64,000 nucleotides of DNA. It comes from Comamonadaceae bacterium. Its GTDB lineage: Bacteria; Pseudomonadota; Gammaproteobacteria; Burkholderiales; Burkholderiaceae_C. How positions within the stretch are numbered: position 1 is the stretch's first letter; every line of letters begins with the position of its first letter. Positions 26,804 to 35,098 of the stretch are shown here, piece by piece. Both the position numbers and the translations under genes were made by a program. The DNA is taken from positions 79,142 to 143,141 of the forward strand of contig CANJPU010000004.1 of the NCBI GenBank assembly GCA_947476285.1, in the 5' to 3' direction. The notes beneath the pieces were generated by a model that was given only the letters and a program-made list of their open reading frames with translations, made no database searches and was not told the DNA's origin.

Positions 26804-28084
26804 ATGAACGCGCTGAACGTCGCCGAATACATGCAGACCCTGGGCATGCAGGCCCGGCAAGCCTCTTACGCCATGGCGCGCTCCGACGCGGCCACCCGCA
26901 GCCGCGCCCTGCGGGCCCTGGCCGCACTGCTGCGCGCCAATCTGCCGGCCCTGCAAGACGAGAACCACAAAGACATCGCCCAGGCCCAGGCGGCCGGCTT
27001 GGCGGTACCCTTGGTGGACCGGCTCAAGCTCGACGCCAAGACCTTGGAGACCGTGGCCCTGGGCTGCGAGCAACTCGCCGCCATGCCCGACATCATTGGC
27101 GAGATCACCGCACTGCGCCAACAGCCCAGCGGCATCCGCGTCGGGCAGATGCGCGTACCCATCGGCGTGTTCGGCATGATCTACGAGAGCCGGCCTAACG
27201 TCACTATTGAAGCGGCCAGCCTGTCCATCAAGAGCGGCAACGCCTGCATTTTGCGTGGCGGCTCCGAGGCCATCGCCTCCAACAAGGCCCTGGCCCGGTT
27301 GGTGCAAGAGGCACTGGCGCAGGCGCAGCTGCCCGAGCAGGCGGTGCAACTGGTGCAGACCACCGACCGCGAGGCGGTGGGCCAGCTCATCACCATGCCG
27401 CAGTACGTGGACGTGATCATCCCGCGCGGCGGCAAGGGCCTGATCGAGCGCATCAGCCGCGACGCCAGGGTGCCGGTGATCAAGCACCTGGATGGCAATT
27501 GCCATATCTATGTCGATGATCCCTGTGATCTTGACATGGCCGTGCGCCTGGCCGACAACGCCAAGACCCAAAAATACAGCCCTTGCAACGCCATGGAAAG
27601 CCTGCTGGTGGCGCGATCGGTAGCGTTGCACTTTCTACCCCGCATAGGCGCGATCTACGCCGCCAAAGGTGTCGAGATGCGCTGCGATGCGCAGTCCCTG
27701 GCCTTGCTCGGGCCGCTCAAGGATGCAAGCCTAAAGAGTGCGACCGAGCAGGACTGGTACGAGGAATACCTCGCTCCCATCATCAGCATCAAGCTGGTCG
27801 AAGGGTTGGACGAGGCGATTGCCCACATCAACCAGTACGGCAGCCACCACACGGATGCCATCGTCACGCGCGACCACATGAACGCCCAGCGATTTTTGCG
27901 TGAAGTCGATTCGGCCAGCGTGATGGTCAATGCCAGCCCGCGCTTTGCCGATGGCTTCGAATACGGCCTGGGCGCCGAGATCGGCATCAGCACCGACAAG
28001 TTCCACGCACGCGGGCCGGTCGGTATCGAAGGACTGACCTCGCTCAAGTGGGTGGTGCTGGGCAACGGAGAGATCCGTAGCTGA
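26804..28084 (+). CDS. proA: Gamma-glutamyl phosphate reductase
   Basis: 426-aa NADPH-dependent enzyme of proline biosynthesis, converting gamma-glutamyl phosphate to glutamate semialdehyde. The aldehyde-dehydrogenase-like fold is shown by Ile-Tyr-Glu-Ser-Arg-Pro-Asn-Val-Thr and the catalytic cysteine in [11 protein letters not shown]. It starts 8 nt after the holA stop. The holA-proA order is standard in Burkholderiales. proB is not in the window. Confidence 0.96.
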   Translation: MNALNVAEYMQTLGMQARQASYAMARSDAATRSRALRALAALLRANLPALQDENHKDIAQAQAAGLAVPLVDRLKLDAKTLETVALGCEQLAAMPDIIGEITALRQQPSGIRVGQMRVPIGVFGMIYESRPNVTIEAASLSIKSGNACILRGGSEAIASNKALARLVQEALAQAQLPEQAVQLVQTTDREAVGQLITMPQYVDVIIPRGGKGLIERISRDARVPVIKHLDGNCHIYVDDPCDLDMAVRLADNAKTQKYSPCNAMESLLVARSVALHFLPRIGAIYAAKGVEMRCDAQSLALLGPLKDASLKSATEQDWYEEYLAPIISIKLVEGLDEAIAHINQYGSHHTDAIVTRDHMNAQRFLREVDSASVMVNASPRFADGFEYGLGAEIGISTDKFHARGPVGIEGLTSLKWVVLGNGEIRS

Positions 28085-28107
28085 GCGCGCCACTTGGGAT
28101 CGATGCA

Positions 28108-29058
28108 ATGACGCTGCCTCCCCCGCCCCGGCCCCACATGGTCGAAGCCATCGCGCCCTACCATGTGGTGCCGCAGTTCATGGGCCCGGGCCCGGCCCAG
28201 GCGCTGCGCGAGGACATTGACCAGCATTTTGACAACCCTCACCTGGCTGGCCCACAGCATCAAGTGTGGAACTACTGGCATGTGCCCGATGCCTACACCT
28301 ACTTGCGAACAAGTCCGGAAAAGATCATTGCGCGCGAGCGAGTCGATCAATTCTTCAACAAGCTGCGCTGGTTTTCCATGACTTTTCTGGGCATGGACAC
28401 AGTGTCCTGGCCCAACCTCAGCCTCTATGTCGAGGGCTGCGGCCAGGCCTTGCACAACGACTCGCGCAGCGGCACATTCGGCTATGTCTATTCACTGACG
28501 CACTGGGATGGCCGTTGCTTCAAGGGCGGCGAGACCCTGATCTTTCGTGAGCAGGACTACTGGGCCGGCGACCGGTTTCGCGAGGCGGGCTCTGCCACCT
28601 CGCTCTATGAAACCATCCCCACCTGTTTCGATCAACTGCTCTTGTGCGACGACCGATTGATCCATGGCGTGCCTGAAGTGCGTGGCACCAACGACCCCCG
28701 CCAGGGCCGGATCGTGCTGCACGGGCATATCCAGGTCAATGGCGTGTGCATCGAGGGGCCGCTTCTGCCTGTGCTGCAAAGCGAGGGGCTGGGGCTGCTC
28801 GGTGAGATCATCGAAGGCGCTCAGGCCCTGGCGGCACGCGAGCCGGGGCGTTACCACGGCTTCGCCACCTGCGCGATGGAGGTCGCGGCCGATGGCCGCG
28901 TGAGCGCGATCAAACCCTTGCTTCAGCGCGTGCTGGGGCAGGGCGGGCCGCAGCCCGAGGTGCAACTGCTGGCCCAGTTGCGAAACCGATTGTTGGGCCT
29001 GCGATTCGAGGCACAGGCCGCGCCCAGCCGCATCACTGTGCCGATGTTTTTCGAATAG
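28108..29058 (+). CDS. 2OG-Fe(II) oxygenase-like protein with TonB/AgmX-like C-terminus
   Basis: 316-aa cytoplasmic protein; no signal peptide. The facial triad of 2-oxoglutarate/Fe(II) oxygenases is readable: His116-Asn-Asp118, then His186 in Leu-Ile-His-Gly-Val, and Arg201 in Gly-Arg-Ile-Val-Leu-His-Gly for 2OG binding. Residues about 247-316 have a second character: Met-Glu-Val-Ala-Ala-Asp-Gly-Arg-Val, then Leu-Leu-x-Leu-Arg-Phe and a terminal Ile-Thr-Val-Pro-Met-Phe-Phe, resembling the C-terminal domain of TonB/AgmX proteins. Substrate unknown. The gene lies 106 bp upstream of gshA. No Shine-Dalgarno stronger than GGGA. The oxygenase call is fairly firm, the C-terminal call tentative. Confidence 0.65.
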   Translation: MTLPPPPRPHMVEAIAPYHVVPQFMGPGPAQALREDIDQHFDNPHLAGPQHQVWNYWHVPDAYTYLRTSPEKIIARERVDQFFNKLRWFSMTFLGMDTVSWPNLSLYVEGCGQALHNDSRSGTFGYVYSLTHWDGRCFKGGETLIFREQDYWAGDRFREAGSATSLYETIPTCFDQLLLCDDRLIHGVPEVRGTNDPRQGRIVLHGHIQVNGVCIEGPLLPVLQSEGLGLLGEIIEGAQALAAREPGRYHGFATCAMEVAADGRVSAIKPLLQRVLGQGGPQPEVQLLAQLRNRLLGLRFEAQAAPSRITVPMFFE

Positions 29059-29121
29059 CCTGCCACGGTCGCAGCCATCAGGCTTCGGGCCTTGCAACGG
29101 CCGGCGTTACCCTCACATCTC

Positions 29122-29127
29122 TACAAT
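29122..29127 (+). promoter_or_regulatory. -10 hexamer for gshA
   Basis: TACAAT, giving a leader of about 30 nt before the gshA ATG at 29165. No clear -35. Same hexamer as used before bamE, leuS and lptA. Confidence 0.45.
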
Positions 29128-29164
29128 CGGTCTCAAACACCAAGAAGCAAGGCAGCACAGCCGC

Positions 29165-30460
29165 ATGGTTCCCCACCTCATCACAGCTCTCACCGGGCCT
29201 ATCAACGAACTTGAGCAGCGCGTTCTCGAGTCCATGCCTGCCATCGAGCGCTGGTTCCGGCTGGAGTGGATGGAACACACGCCGCCGTTCTACTGCTCGG
29301 TGGACATCCGCAATGCCGGCTTCAAGCTAGCGCCGGTGGACACCAATCTCTACCCCGCAGGCTGGAACAACCTCACGCCCGAGATGCTTCCGCTGGCGGT
29401 GCAGGCCGCCATGGCTGCCATCGAGAAAATCTGCCCTGAAGCCAAGAACCTGTTGGTCATCCCCGAGAGCCACACCCGCAACACTTTCTATCTGAGCAGC
29501 CTGGCCCAGCTCCAGCGCATTTTCCACATGGCTGGCCTGAACGTGCGCTTGGGCTCCATCAGCCCGGACATCAAGGAGCCCACCCGCATCGAGCTGCCCG
29601 GCGGCGGCTCGGTCCTGTTGGAGCCGGTGGTGCGAAGCCGGCGGCGGCTGGGGCTGAAGAACTTCGACCCCTGCACCATCCTGATCAACAACGACCTGTC
29701 CTCGGGCATCCCCGGCATTCTTGAAGACATTCACGAGCAATACCTGTTGCCGCCGCTGCACGCCAGTTGGTCGGTGCGGCGCAAGAGCAAGCACTTCAAA
29801 TGCTATGAGGAAGTCTCCAAGCGCTTTGGCAAGCTGCTGGGCATAGATCCCTGGCTGATCAATCCGATGTTCAGCCAGTGTGGTGAGGTCGATTTCACCG
29901 AAGACGCGGGCCTCGAATGCGTCAAGACCCATGTCGACGCCCTGCTGACGCGTACCCGCAAGAAGTACAAGGAATACGGCATCAACGAAAAGCCTTTCGT
30001 GGTGGTCAAGGCCGACAACGGCACCTACGGCATGGGCATCATGACCGTGCGCGACGTGAAAGACCTTGACTCGATCAACCGCAAGACCCGCAACAAGATG
30101 GCAGTCATCAAAGACGGGCAGGCGGTCAATCAGGTCATCATCCAGGAAGGCGTGTTGACCAATGAGCGCATCAACGACGCAGTCGCCGAGCCGGTCGTCT
30201 ACATGATGGACCGCTACGTGGTCGGCGGTTTCTATCGCGTGCATGCTGAGCGTGGCATTGATGAAAACCTCAGCGCCCCAGGTTCTAGCTTTGTTCCATT
30301 GGCTTTTGCAGAGAGTACGCGCTTACCTCAGCCCGGTGAGAAGCCAGGTGCCAGCGCGCCCAATCGCTTCTATATGTACGGGGTGATTGGCCGCCTGGCC
30401 ATGCTGGCAGCCAGCTACGAGCTGGAGGCCACCAACCCCGACGCCGAGGTCTACGACTGA
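29165..30460 (+). CDS. gshA: Glutamate-cysteine ligase
   Basis: 431-aa enzyme for the first step of glutathione synthesis. The sequence belongs to the type found in betaproteobacteria and Acidithiobacillus rather than the E. coli GshA type: Leu-Glu-Gln-Arg-Val-Leu-Glu near the N-terminus, [12 protein letters not shown], and [11 protein letters not shown]. gshB lies downstream with kup between, so glutathione synthesis is encoded within 4.3 kb. Confidence 0.93.
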   Translation: MVPHLITALTGPINELEQRVLESMPAIERWFRLEWMEHTPPFYCSVDIRNAGFKLAPVDTNLYPAGWNNLTPEMLPLAVQAAMAAIEKICPEAKNLLVIPESHTRNTFYLSSLAQLQRIFHMAGLNVRLGSISPDIKEPTRIELPGGGSVLLEPVVRSRRRLGLKNFDPCTILINNDLSSGIPGILEDIHEQYLLPPLHASWSVRRKSKHFKCYEEVSKRFGKLLGIDPWLINPMFSQCGEVDFTEDAGLECVKTHVDALLTRTRKKYKEYGINEKPFVVVKADNGTYGMGIMTVRDVKDLDSINRKTRNKMAVIKDGQAVNQVIIQEGVLTNERINDAVAEPVVYMMDRYVVGGFYRVHAERGIDENLSAPGSSFVPLAFAESTRLPQPGEKPGASAPNRFYMYGVIGRLAMLAASYELEATNPDAEVYD

Positions 30461-30559
30461 AGGCTGCGCAAGTGACCCGGCGCGGCTCGTTGTTGCGCTG
30501 CAACAAGCGCGGATTTTCCCCGGCGCGAGGCGCACAATAGAGCCCCCACAGATCAAGAA

Positions 30560-30590
30560 CCCCGCCGGTTTGACTACCGTCAAGACGGGG
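30560..30590 (+). promoter_or_regulatory. Leader hairpin overlapping the kup ribosome-binding region
   Basis: Two-part stem CCCCG / CGGGG (30560-30564, 30586-30590) and TTGAC / GTCAA (30570-30574, 30579-30583) with a TACC loop and an asymmetric internal loop. The 3' GGGG is the only Shine-Dalgarno-like run before the GTG start at 30597, so the folded form would hide it. It could also be a weak terminator, since CTTT follows. Confidence 0.35.
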
Positions 30591-30596
30591 CTTTCA

Positions 30597-32465
30597 GTGC
30601 AAAGTTCGAAATCCTCACTCGCGGCGCTTACTCTTGGCGCCATCGGCGTCGTATACGGCGACATCGGCACCAGCGTTCTGTACGCGGTCAAAGAAGTCTT
30701 TGGCTCGGGCCACGTGCCTTTCACCATTGCCAACGTCTACGGCATTCTGTCGATCTTCTTCTGGACCCTCACGGTCATCGTCTCGATCAAGTATGTGGTG
30801 TTGGTGCTCCGCGCCGACAACAACGGCGAGGGCGGGCTCGTCGCCATGCTGGCCCTGGCCTCCCAGGCGGTCAAGGACAAGCCCCGGCTTAGGCAGGTAT
30901 TGCTGGCGGTGGGCATATTCGGCACCGCGCTCTTCTATGGCGACGGTGTCATCACGCCAGCTATTTCAGTGCTCTCTGCCGTGGAAGGCCTGGAGGTGGT
31001 CTCCCCCGCCTTCAAGGAGTGGGTGATTCCGCTCACACTGATCGTGTTGTTCGGTTTGTTTTTTGTGCAAAAGCGCGGCACCAGCGGCATCGGCAAGTTC
31101 TTCGGCCCAATCACGCTGACCTGGTTTATCGTGATTGCGGTGCTGGGTGTCAGCCACATCATGGCGCACCCGGAAATTCTGCAGGCGATCAATCCGCTGC
31201 ACGCACTGCGCTTCATGTACCACCAGCCGGGCACCACCTTCGTGGTGCTGGGCGCGGTGGTGCTGTGTGTCACAGGCGCCGAAGCGCTCTACGCCGATCT
31301 GGGGCACTTCGGCAAGCGGCCGATTCGGCTGGCCTGGTTCACAGTGGCCATGCCCGCGCTCACCCTGAACTACTTTGGTCAGGGCGCGCTGCTGCTCGCG
31401 CGACCCGAGGCAGTGAAGAACCCCTTCTACATGATGGCGCCCGACTGGGCGCTGCTGCCGCTGGTGCTGCTGGCCACCATGGCCACGGTGATTGCATCGC
31501 AAGCCCTGATCACCGGCGCATTCAGTGTCACCAAGCAGGTGATCCAACTGGGCTACCTGCCGCGGCTGAACATCCAGCACACCAGCGTGCGCGACACCGG
31601 GCAAATCTACATCCCGCTGGTCAACTGGGGCCTGTTCGTCGCCATCGTGCTGGCCGTGGTCACCTTCCGTTCGTCCAGCAGTCTGGCGGGTGCCTACGGC
31701 ATCGCGGTCACGCTGGACATGCTGATCACGACCATCCTCACCTTCTTCGTCATTCGCTATAGCTGGAACTACCCGCTGGCGCTGTGCGTGGCCGCCACCG
31801 GCTGGTTCTTCCTGGTCGATCTGACCTTCTTCGCATCCAACACGCTCAAGCTGCTCGACGGCGGCTGGTTCCCGCTGATGATAGGTGGCGGCATATTCAC
31901 CCTGATGATGACCTGGAAGCACGGCAGAGAGCTTCTGAACCAGAAGCTGCGGGCCGACTCGATTGACTTGAAGAGTTTCCTCGAAGCCGTGTTCGTGAGC
32001 CCGCCCACACGCGTGGACGGCACGGCGGTGTTCCTGACGGCCGAGCCCGGCACCGTGCCCAATGCCATGCTGCACAACCTCAAGCACAACAAGGTCTTGC
32101 ACGAGAACAATCTGTTCGTCACCGTGCGCAACCACGAGGTGCCCTGGATCGGTCTGCACAAGCGGGTGGACATCGAGTCGCTGGGGCACAGTTGCTGGCA
32201 GGTCATCCTGCACTACGGCTTCAAGAATGATCCGGACGTGCCCAGGGCGCTGGAAGAGATTCGTGGCCGTGGCTGTGAGCTCGATGCCATGAAGACCAGC
32301 TACTTCCTCTCGCGTGACACAGTCATTCCCTCCATTGGCGGCGGCATGGCGCCGTGGCGCGAAAAACTCTTTGCGCAAATGCACCACAACGCCAGCGGGG
32401 CGGCGGACTTCCTGCGCCTGCCCAACAACTCGGTGGTTGAGTTGGGCTCGAAGATCGAAATCTGA
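30597..32465 (+). CDS. kup: Low-affinity potassium transporter Kup
   Basis: 622-aa KUP/HAK-family potassium-proton symporter, the same length as E. coli Kup. The N-terminal hallmark [10 protein letters not shown] is followed by about twelve membrane helices and a long cytoplasmic C-terminus after about residue 450. The GTG at 30597 was chosen because it starts just before the first helix; a TTG at 30570 is the alternative, and in-frame sequence further upstream overlaps gshA. It lies between gshA and gshB. Confidence 0.92.
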   Translation: MQSSKSSLAALTLGAIGVVYGDIGTSVLYAVKEVFGSGHVPFTIANVYGILSIFFWTLTVIVSIKYVVLVLRADNNGEGGLVAMLALASQAVKDKPRLRQVLLAVGIFGTALFYGDGVITPAISVLSAVEGLEVVSPAFKEWVIPLTLIVLFGLFFVQKRGTSGIGKFFGPITLTWFIVIAVLGVSHIMAHPEILQAINPLHALRFMYHQPGTTFVVLGAVVLCVTGAEALYADLGHFGKRPIRLAWFTVAMPALTLNYFGQGALLLARPEAVKNPFYMMAPDWALLPLVLLATMATVIASQALITGAFSVTKQVIQLGYLPRLNIQHTSVRDTGQIYIPLVNWGLFVAIVLAVVTFRSSSSLAGAYGIAVTLDMLITTILTFFVIRYSWNYPLALCVAATGWFFLVDLTFFASNTLKLLDGGWFPLMIGGGIFTLMMTWKHGRELLNQKLRADSIDLKSFLEAVFVSPPTRVDGTAVFLTAEPGTVPNAMLHNLKHNKVLHENNLFVTVRNHEVPWIGLHKRVDIESLGHSCWQVILHYGFKNDPDVPRALEEIRGRGCELDAMKTSYFLSRDTVIPSIGGGMAPWREKLFAQMHHNASGAADFLRLPNNSVVELGSKIEI

Positions 32466-32474
32466 GGACACCCC

Positions 32475-33416
32475 ATGAACATCCTCTTTGTCGCCGACCC
32501 GCTGGAAGAATTCAAACCCTATAAAGACACCACCTTCTCCATGATGCGCGAGGCGCAGCGCCGCGGCCATCGGATTGCCGCGTGCGAGCCGCGGCATATC
32601 TCATGGCGAAGCGGCGACAAGGTGCGCTCCCACGTGCGCGAGATCACCCTCACTGGCACGCTGGACGATTGGTTCATGCAAAGCCATGAAAGCGTGCGTG
32701 CCTTGCTGGAGTTCGACGCGGTGATCATGCGCAAGGACCCGCCTTTTGACAGCGAATACTTTTACGCCACCCACCTGCTGGAGCAGGCCGAACGCGAGGG
32801 TGCGCGGGTGTTCAACAAGCCCGCATGCCTGCGCGATCATCCTGAAAAGCTGGCCATCATGGAGTTCGCCCAGTTCGTCAGCCCGACCCTGGTCACGCGC
32901 GACGCCCAAGAGGTCACCCGTTTTCATGCGCAGCACCAGGAGATCATCCTCAAGCCCTTGGATGGCATGGGTGGCATGGGCATCTTCCGGGTGGGCGCCG
33001 ATGGCTTGAACCTGGGCTCCATCATTGAAACATTGAACCACCATGGCGCCACCACCATCATGGTCCAGCGCTTCGTGCCCGAAATCGCACAGGGCGACAA
33101 GCGGGTGCTGGTCATCGGCGGCAAGCCGGTGCCTTTCAGTCTGGCGCGCATTCCGCAAGGCAGCGAAATCAGAGGTAACCTGGCAGCCGGCGGCAAGGGC
33201 GTGGCACAAGCCCTCAGCGCACGTGACTTGGAGATTGCAAACGCCCTTGGCCCTGTGCTGGCCGGGCGTGGGCTGCTACTGGTGGGGCTGGATGTGATCG
33301 GTGATTACCTCACCGAGATCAACGTCACCAGCCCGACATGCTTTCAGGAAATCACGCAGCAGACCGGCTTCGACGTGCCGGCGATGTTCCTGGACGCGCT
33401 GGAGGCGGCGCTTTAG
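32475..33416 (+). CDS. gshB: Glutathione synthetase
   Basis: 313-aa ATP-grasp enzyme adding glycine to gamma-glutamylcysteine. Typical stretches are Phe-Val-Ala-Asp-Pro-Leu-Glu, Arg-Lys-Asp-Pro-Pro-Phe-Asp, Leu-Lys-Pro-Leu-Asp-Gly-Met-Gly-Gly-Met and the C-terminal Glu-Ile-Asn-Val-Thr-Ser-Pro-Thr. The gene starts 9 nt after kup with GAGGA before the ATG. The 3' end overlaps the convergent tetR-family gene by 65 nt. Confidence 0.96.
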   Translation: MNILFVADPLEEFKPYKDTTFSMMREAQRRGHRIAACEPRHISWRSGDKVRSHVREITLTGTLDDWFMQSHESVRALLEFDAVIMRKDPPFDSEYFYATHLLEQAEREGARVFNKPACLRDHPEKLAIMEFAQFVSPTLVTRDAQEVTRFHAQHQEIILKPLDGMGGMGIFRVGADGLNLGSIIETLNHHGATTIMVQRFVPEIAQGDKRVLVIGGKPVPFSLARIPQGSEIRGNLAAGGKGVAQALSARDLEIANALGPVLAGRGLLLVGLDVIGDYLTEINVTSPTCFQEITQQTGFDVPAMFLDALEAAL

Positions 33417-34134
33417 CGGTGTCTGCTGCTTGGGCCTTGTCCCTTCGGGGCTTGGCTTGCACCAGGGCCAGCACCAGCCGCTCGATCTGCTTGGCGGTTT
33501 GCTCGGGCGAGAGCCGCCCGCCAGGTCGGTACCAGACATAAGACCAACTGATGATGCCGCCAATGGCCAGAGCGGCGATGTGCGGATCTTCGACGATGAA
33601 TTCGCCCGTGGCGATGCCCTCTTTGACCAGGCCGGTGAATTTTCGGTCGAACTCGCGCCGCATGGCGTTGATGGCGGCGCTGCTCTGTGGCGACAGGTGC
33701 TTTTCTTCGCGGGTGTAGATCGCGATGTAGGGCTGGTTCTCCACCACCGCGAGCATGAAGTCATGCGCCATCGCGCCCAGTTTCTCGGTGGCAGTGCCCT
33801 TGGAGGCAACCACCCGGTCCAATACGTCGAGTGAGGAGCGGATGCCGCGCGAGCAGATCTCCGTGAGCAGATCGTCCTTGGACTTGAACTGCGAATAGAT
33901 GAAAGGCTTGGTGACATTCATCCGGCTGGCAACGGCTTCCAGGGTGGTGTTGCCCAGGCCGTTCTGATGGAACAACTCCACTGCAGTGGAGATAATCCGC
34001 TCGCGCTTCAAGCGCGAGACGGCATCCCGGATGTCTTCGACTTCGGCAGGAGCCGTCGAAGACTTGATGGCTGAGGATCTTGCGGCGCCCGATGGCCGGG
34101 GGCGGGCCGTGGGGCTGCCTGGTATCTTTTTCAT
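33352..34134 (-). CDS. TetR family transcriptional regulator
   Basis: 260-aa regulator. A basic, Pro/Ser/Ala-rich extension of about 45 residues precedes the TetR helix-turn-helix (about 45-90: Ile-Ile-Ser-Thr-Ala-Val-Glu-Leu-Phe-His-Gln-Asn-Gly, then Thr-Thr-Leu-Glu-Ala-Val-Ala). A ligand domain and a C-terminal Lys/Pro/Ala-rich tail follow. A TATACT box sits 7 nt before the ATG with no Shine-Dalgarno. The last 65 nt overlap gshB on the other strand. It may control the acyl-CoA/carboxylate genes at 35-41 kb, being the only regulator nearby; the target is inference. Confidence 0.85.
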   Translation of the reverse strand: MKKIPGSPTARPRPSGAARSSAIKSSTAPAEVEDIRDAVSRLKRERIISTAVELFHQNGLGNTTLEAVASRMNVTKPFIYSQFKSKDDLLTEICSRGIRSSLDVLDRVVASKGTATEKLGAMAHDFMLAVVENQPYIAIYTREEKHLSPQSSAAINAMRREFDRKFTGLVKEGIATGEFIVEDPHIAALAIGGIISWSYVWYRPGGRLSPEQTAKQIERLVLALVQAKPRRDKAQAADTAKAPPPARPGTSPARRSRSAA

Positions 34135-34141
34135 TCTCGCC

Positions 34142-34147
34142 AGTATA
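34142..34147 (-). promoter_or_regulatory. -10 hexamer abutting the tetR-family start
   Basis: TATACT on the minus strand ends 7 nt before the ATG at 34134, placing +1 at 34135 or 34134. No Shine-Dalgarno with normal spacing. -35 poor. Confidence 0.45.
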
Positions 34148-34203
34148 GCCAGCCTGGGGCGTTTCTCCCAGCGCGTCTGCCCCGATACACCCGTCCGGTC
34201 CGG

Positions 34204-34968
34204 TCAACCCACGCTCGCACCATCGACGAAAAGCCTGAGCTGGCCGGGCGCGAACGCGGTCCATTCCTCATTGGTGGTCAGAGGAGCCGTTACCACCACG
34301 GCGACCTTGTCGCTCGCACTGGTGTTTTGGGCGAAGTCGATGTTCAGGTCCTCATCTGCCAGTTGCGCATGGGCGAAAGGGTGCTTGCGCTCGACGAAGT
34401 ACAACTGGGTCGAGCAATGGGCCCACAGGGCCTGGCCATTGGACAGCAGGAAATTGAAAGTGCCGTGTCGCGCGATGCGCGGCGTGAGCTCGCGCAGCGT
34501 CAGAGTCAGCTCCTGCGCGGTGGGCACGCTCGCATGCGACTTGGCCAGCTCCTGCATCAGCCAGCAAAAGGCCTGTTCGCTGTCAGTCGCGCCTACCGGG
34601 CGAAAGCCTGCGTGCAGGTTCGGGTGGAAGTTCTCGAGATTGCCGTTGTGCGCGAACACCCAATAGCGGCCCCACAATTCACGCACGAAAGGGTGGCAGT
34701 TCTCAAGTGCCACCGCGCCCTGCGTGGCCTTGCGGATGTGAGCAATGACGTTGCGGCTCTTGATCGGATCGCGGCGGATCAGCTCTGCCACCGGTGAATC
34801 GCAGGCGCTTTGATGGTCCACGAAATGGCGCAGGCCCGCCCCCTCGAAAAATGCGATGCCCCAGCCGTCGGCATGGTGATCGGTGCGCCCGCCGCGCTGC
34901 GCAAACCCAGAAAAGCTGAAGGTCACGTCCGTGGGCGTGTTGCAGTTCATTCCGAGGAGTTGGCACAT
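34204..34968 (-). CDS. Class II glutamine amidotransferase (YafJ-like)
   Basis: 254-aa N-terminal-nucleophile glutamine amidotransferase. After Met removal Cys2 (Met-Cys-Gln-Leu-Leu-Gly) would be the nucleophile. Further family signatures are Asp-Gly-Trp-Gly-Ile-Ala, His-Ile-Arg-Lys-Ala-Thr and His-Asn-Gly-Asn-Leu. It lacks any synthetase domain, as in YafJ and EgtC; the acceptor is not known. No ergothioneine genes are nearby, so EgtC identity is unlikely. It is divergent from the acyl-CoA ligase across 130 bp. Confidence 0.85.
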   Translation of the reverse strand: MCQLLGMNCNTPTDVTFSFSGFAQRGGRTDHHADGWGIAFFEGAGLRHFVDHQSACDSPVAELIRRDPIKSRNVIAHIRKATQGAVALENCHPFVRELWGRYWVFAHNGNLENFHPNLHAGFRPVGATDSEQAFCWLMQELAKSHASVPTAQELTLTLRELTPRIARHGTFNFLLSNGQALWAHCSTQLYFVERKHPFAHAQLADEDLNIDFAQNTSASDKVAVVVTAPLTTNEEWTAFAPGQLRLFVDGASVG

Positions 34969-35098
34969 GGCGGTATTTTGTACCGATCCCGGTTGAACCT
35001 AGAAACGGCCCCGAAGTCACCGAGGTATTCTCCTGGGGGGTGCGCGGCCATCAGCGGCGTGAGCACTTGTCGTCTTTTGATCTTACGCAGAGGGGCAC

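Noticed and set aside
30966..32597. 543-aa minus-strand ORF opposite kup
   Set aside because: Composition is His/Gln/Arg-rich, typical of antisense frames; kup is complete on the plus strand.
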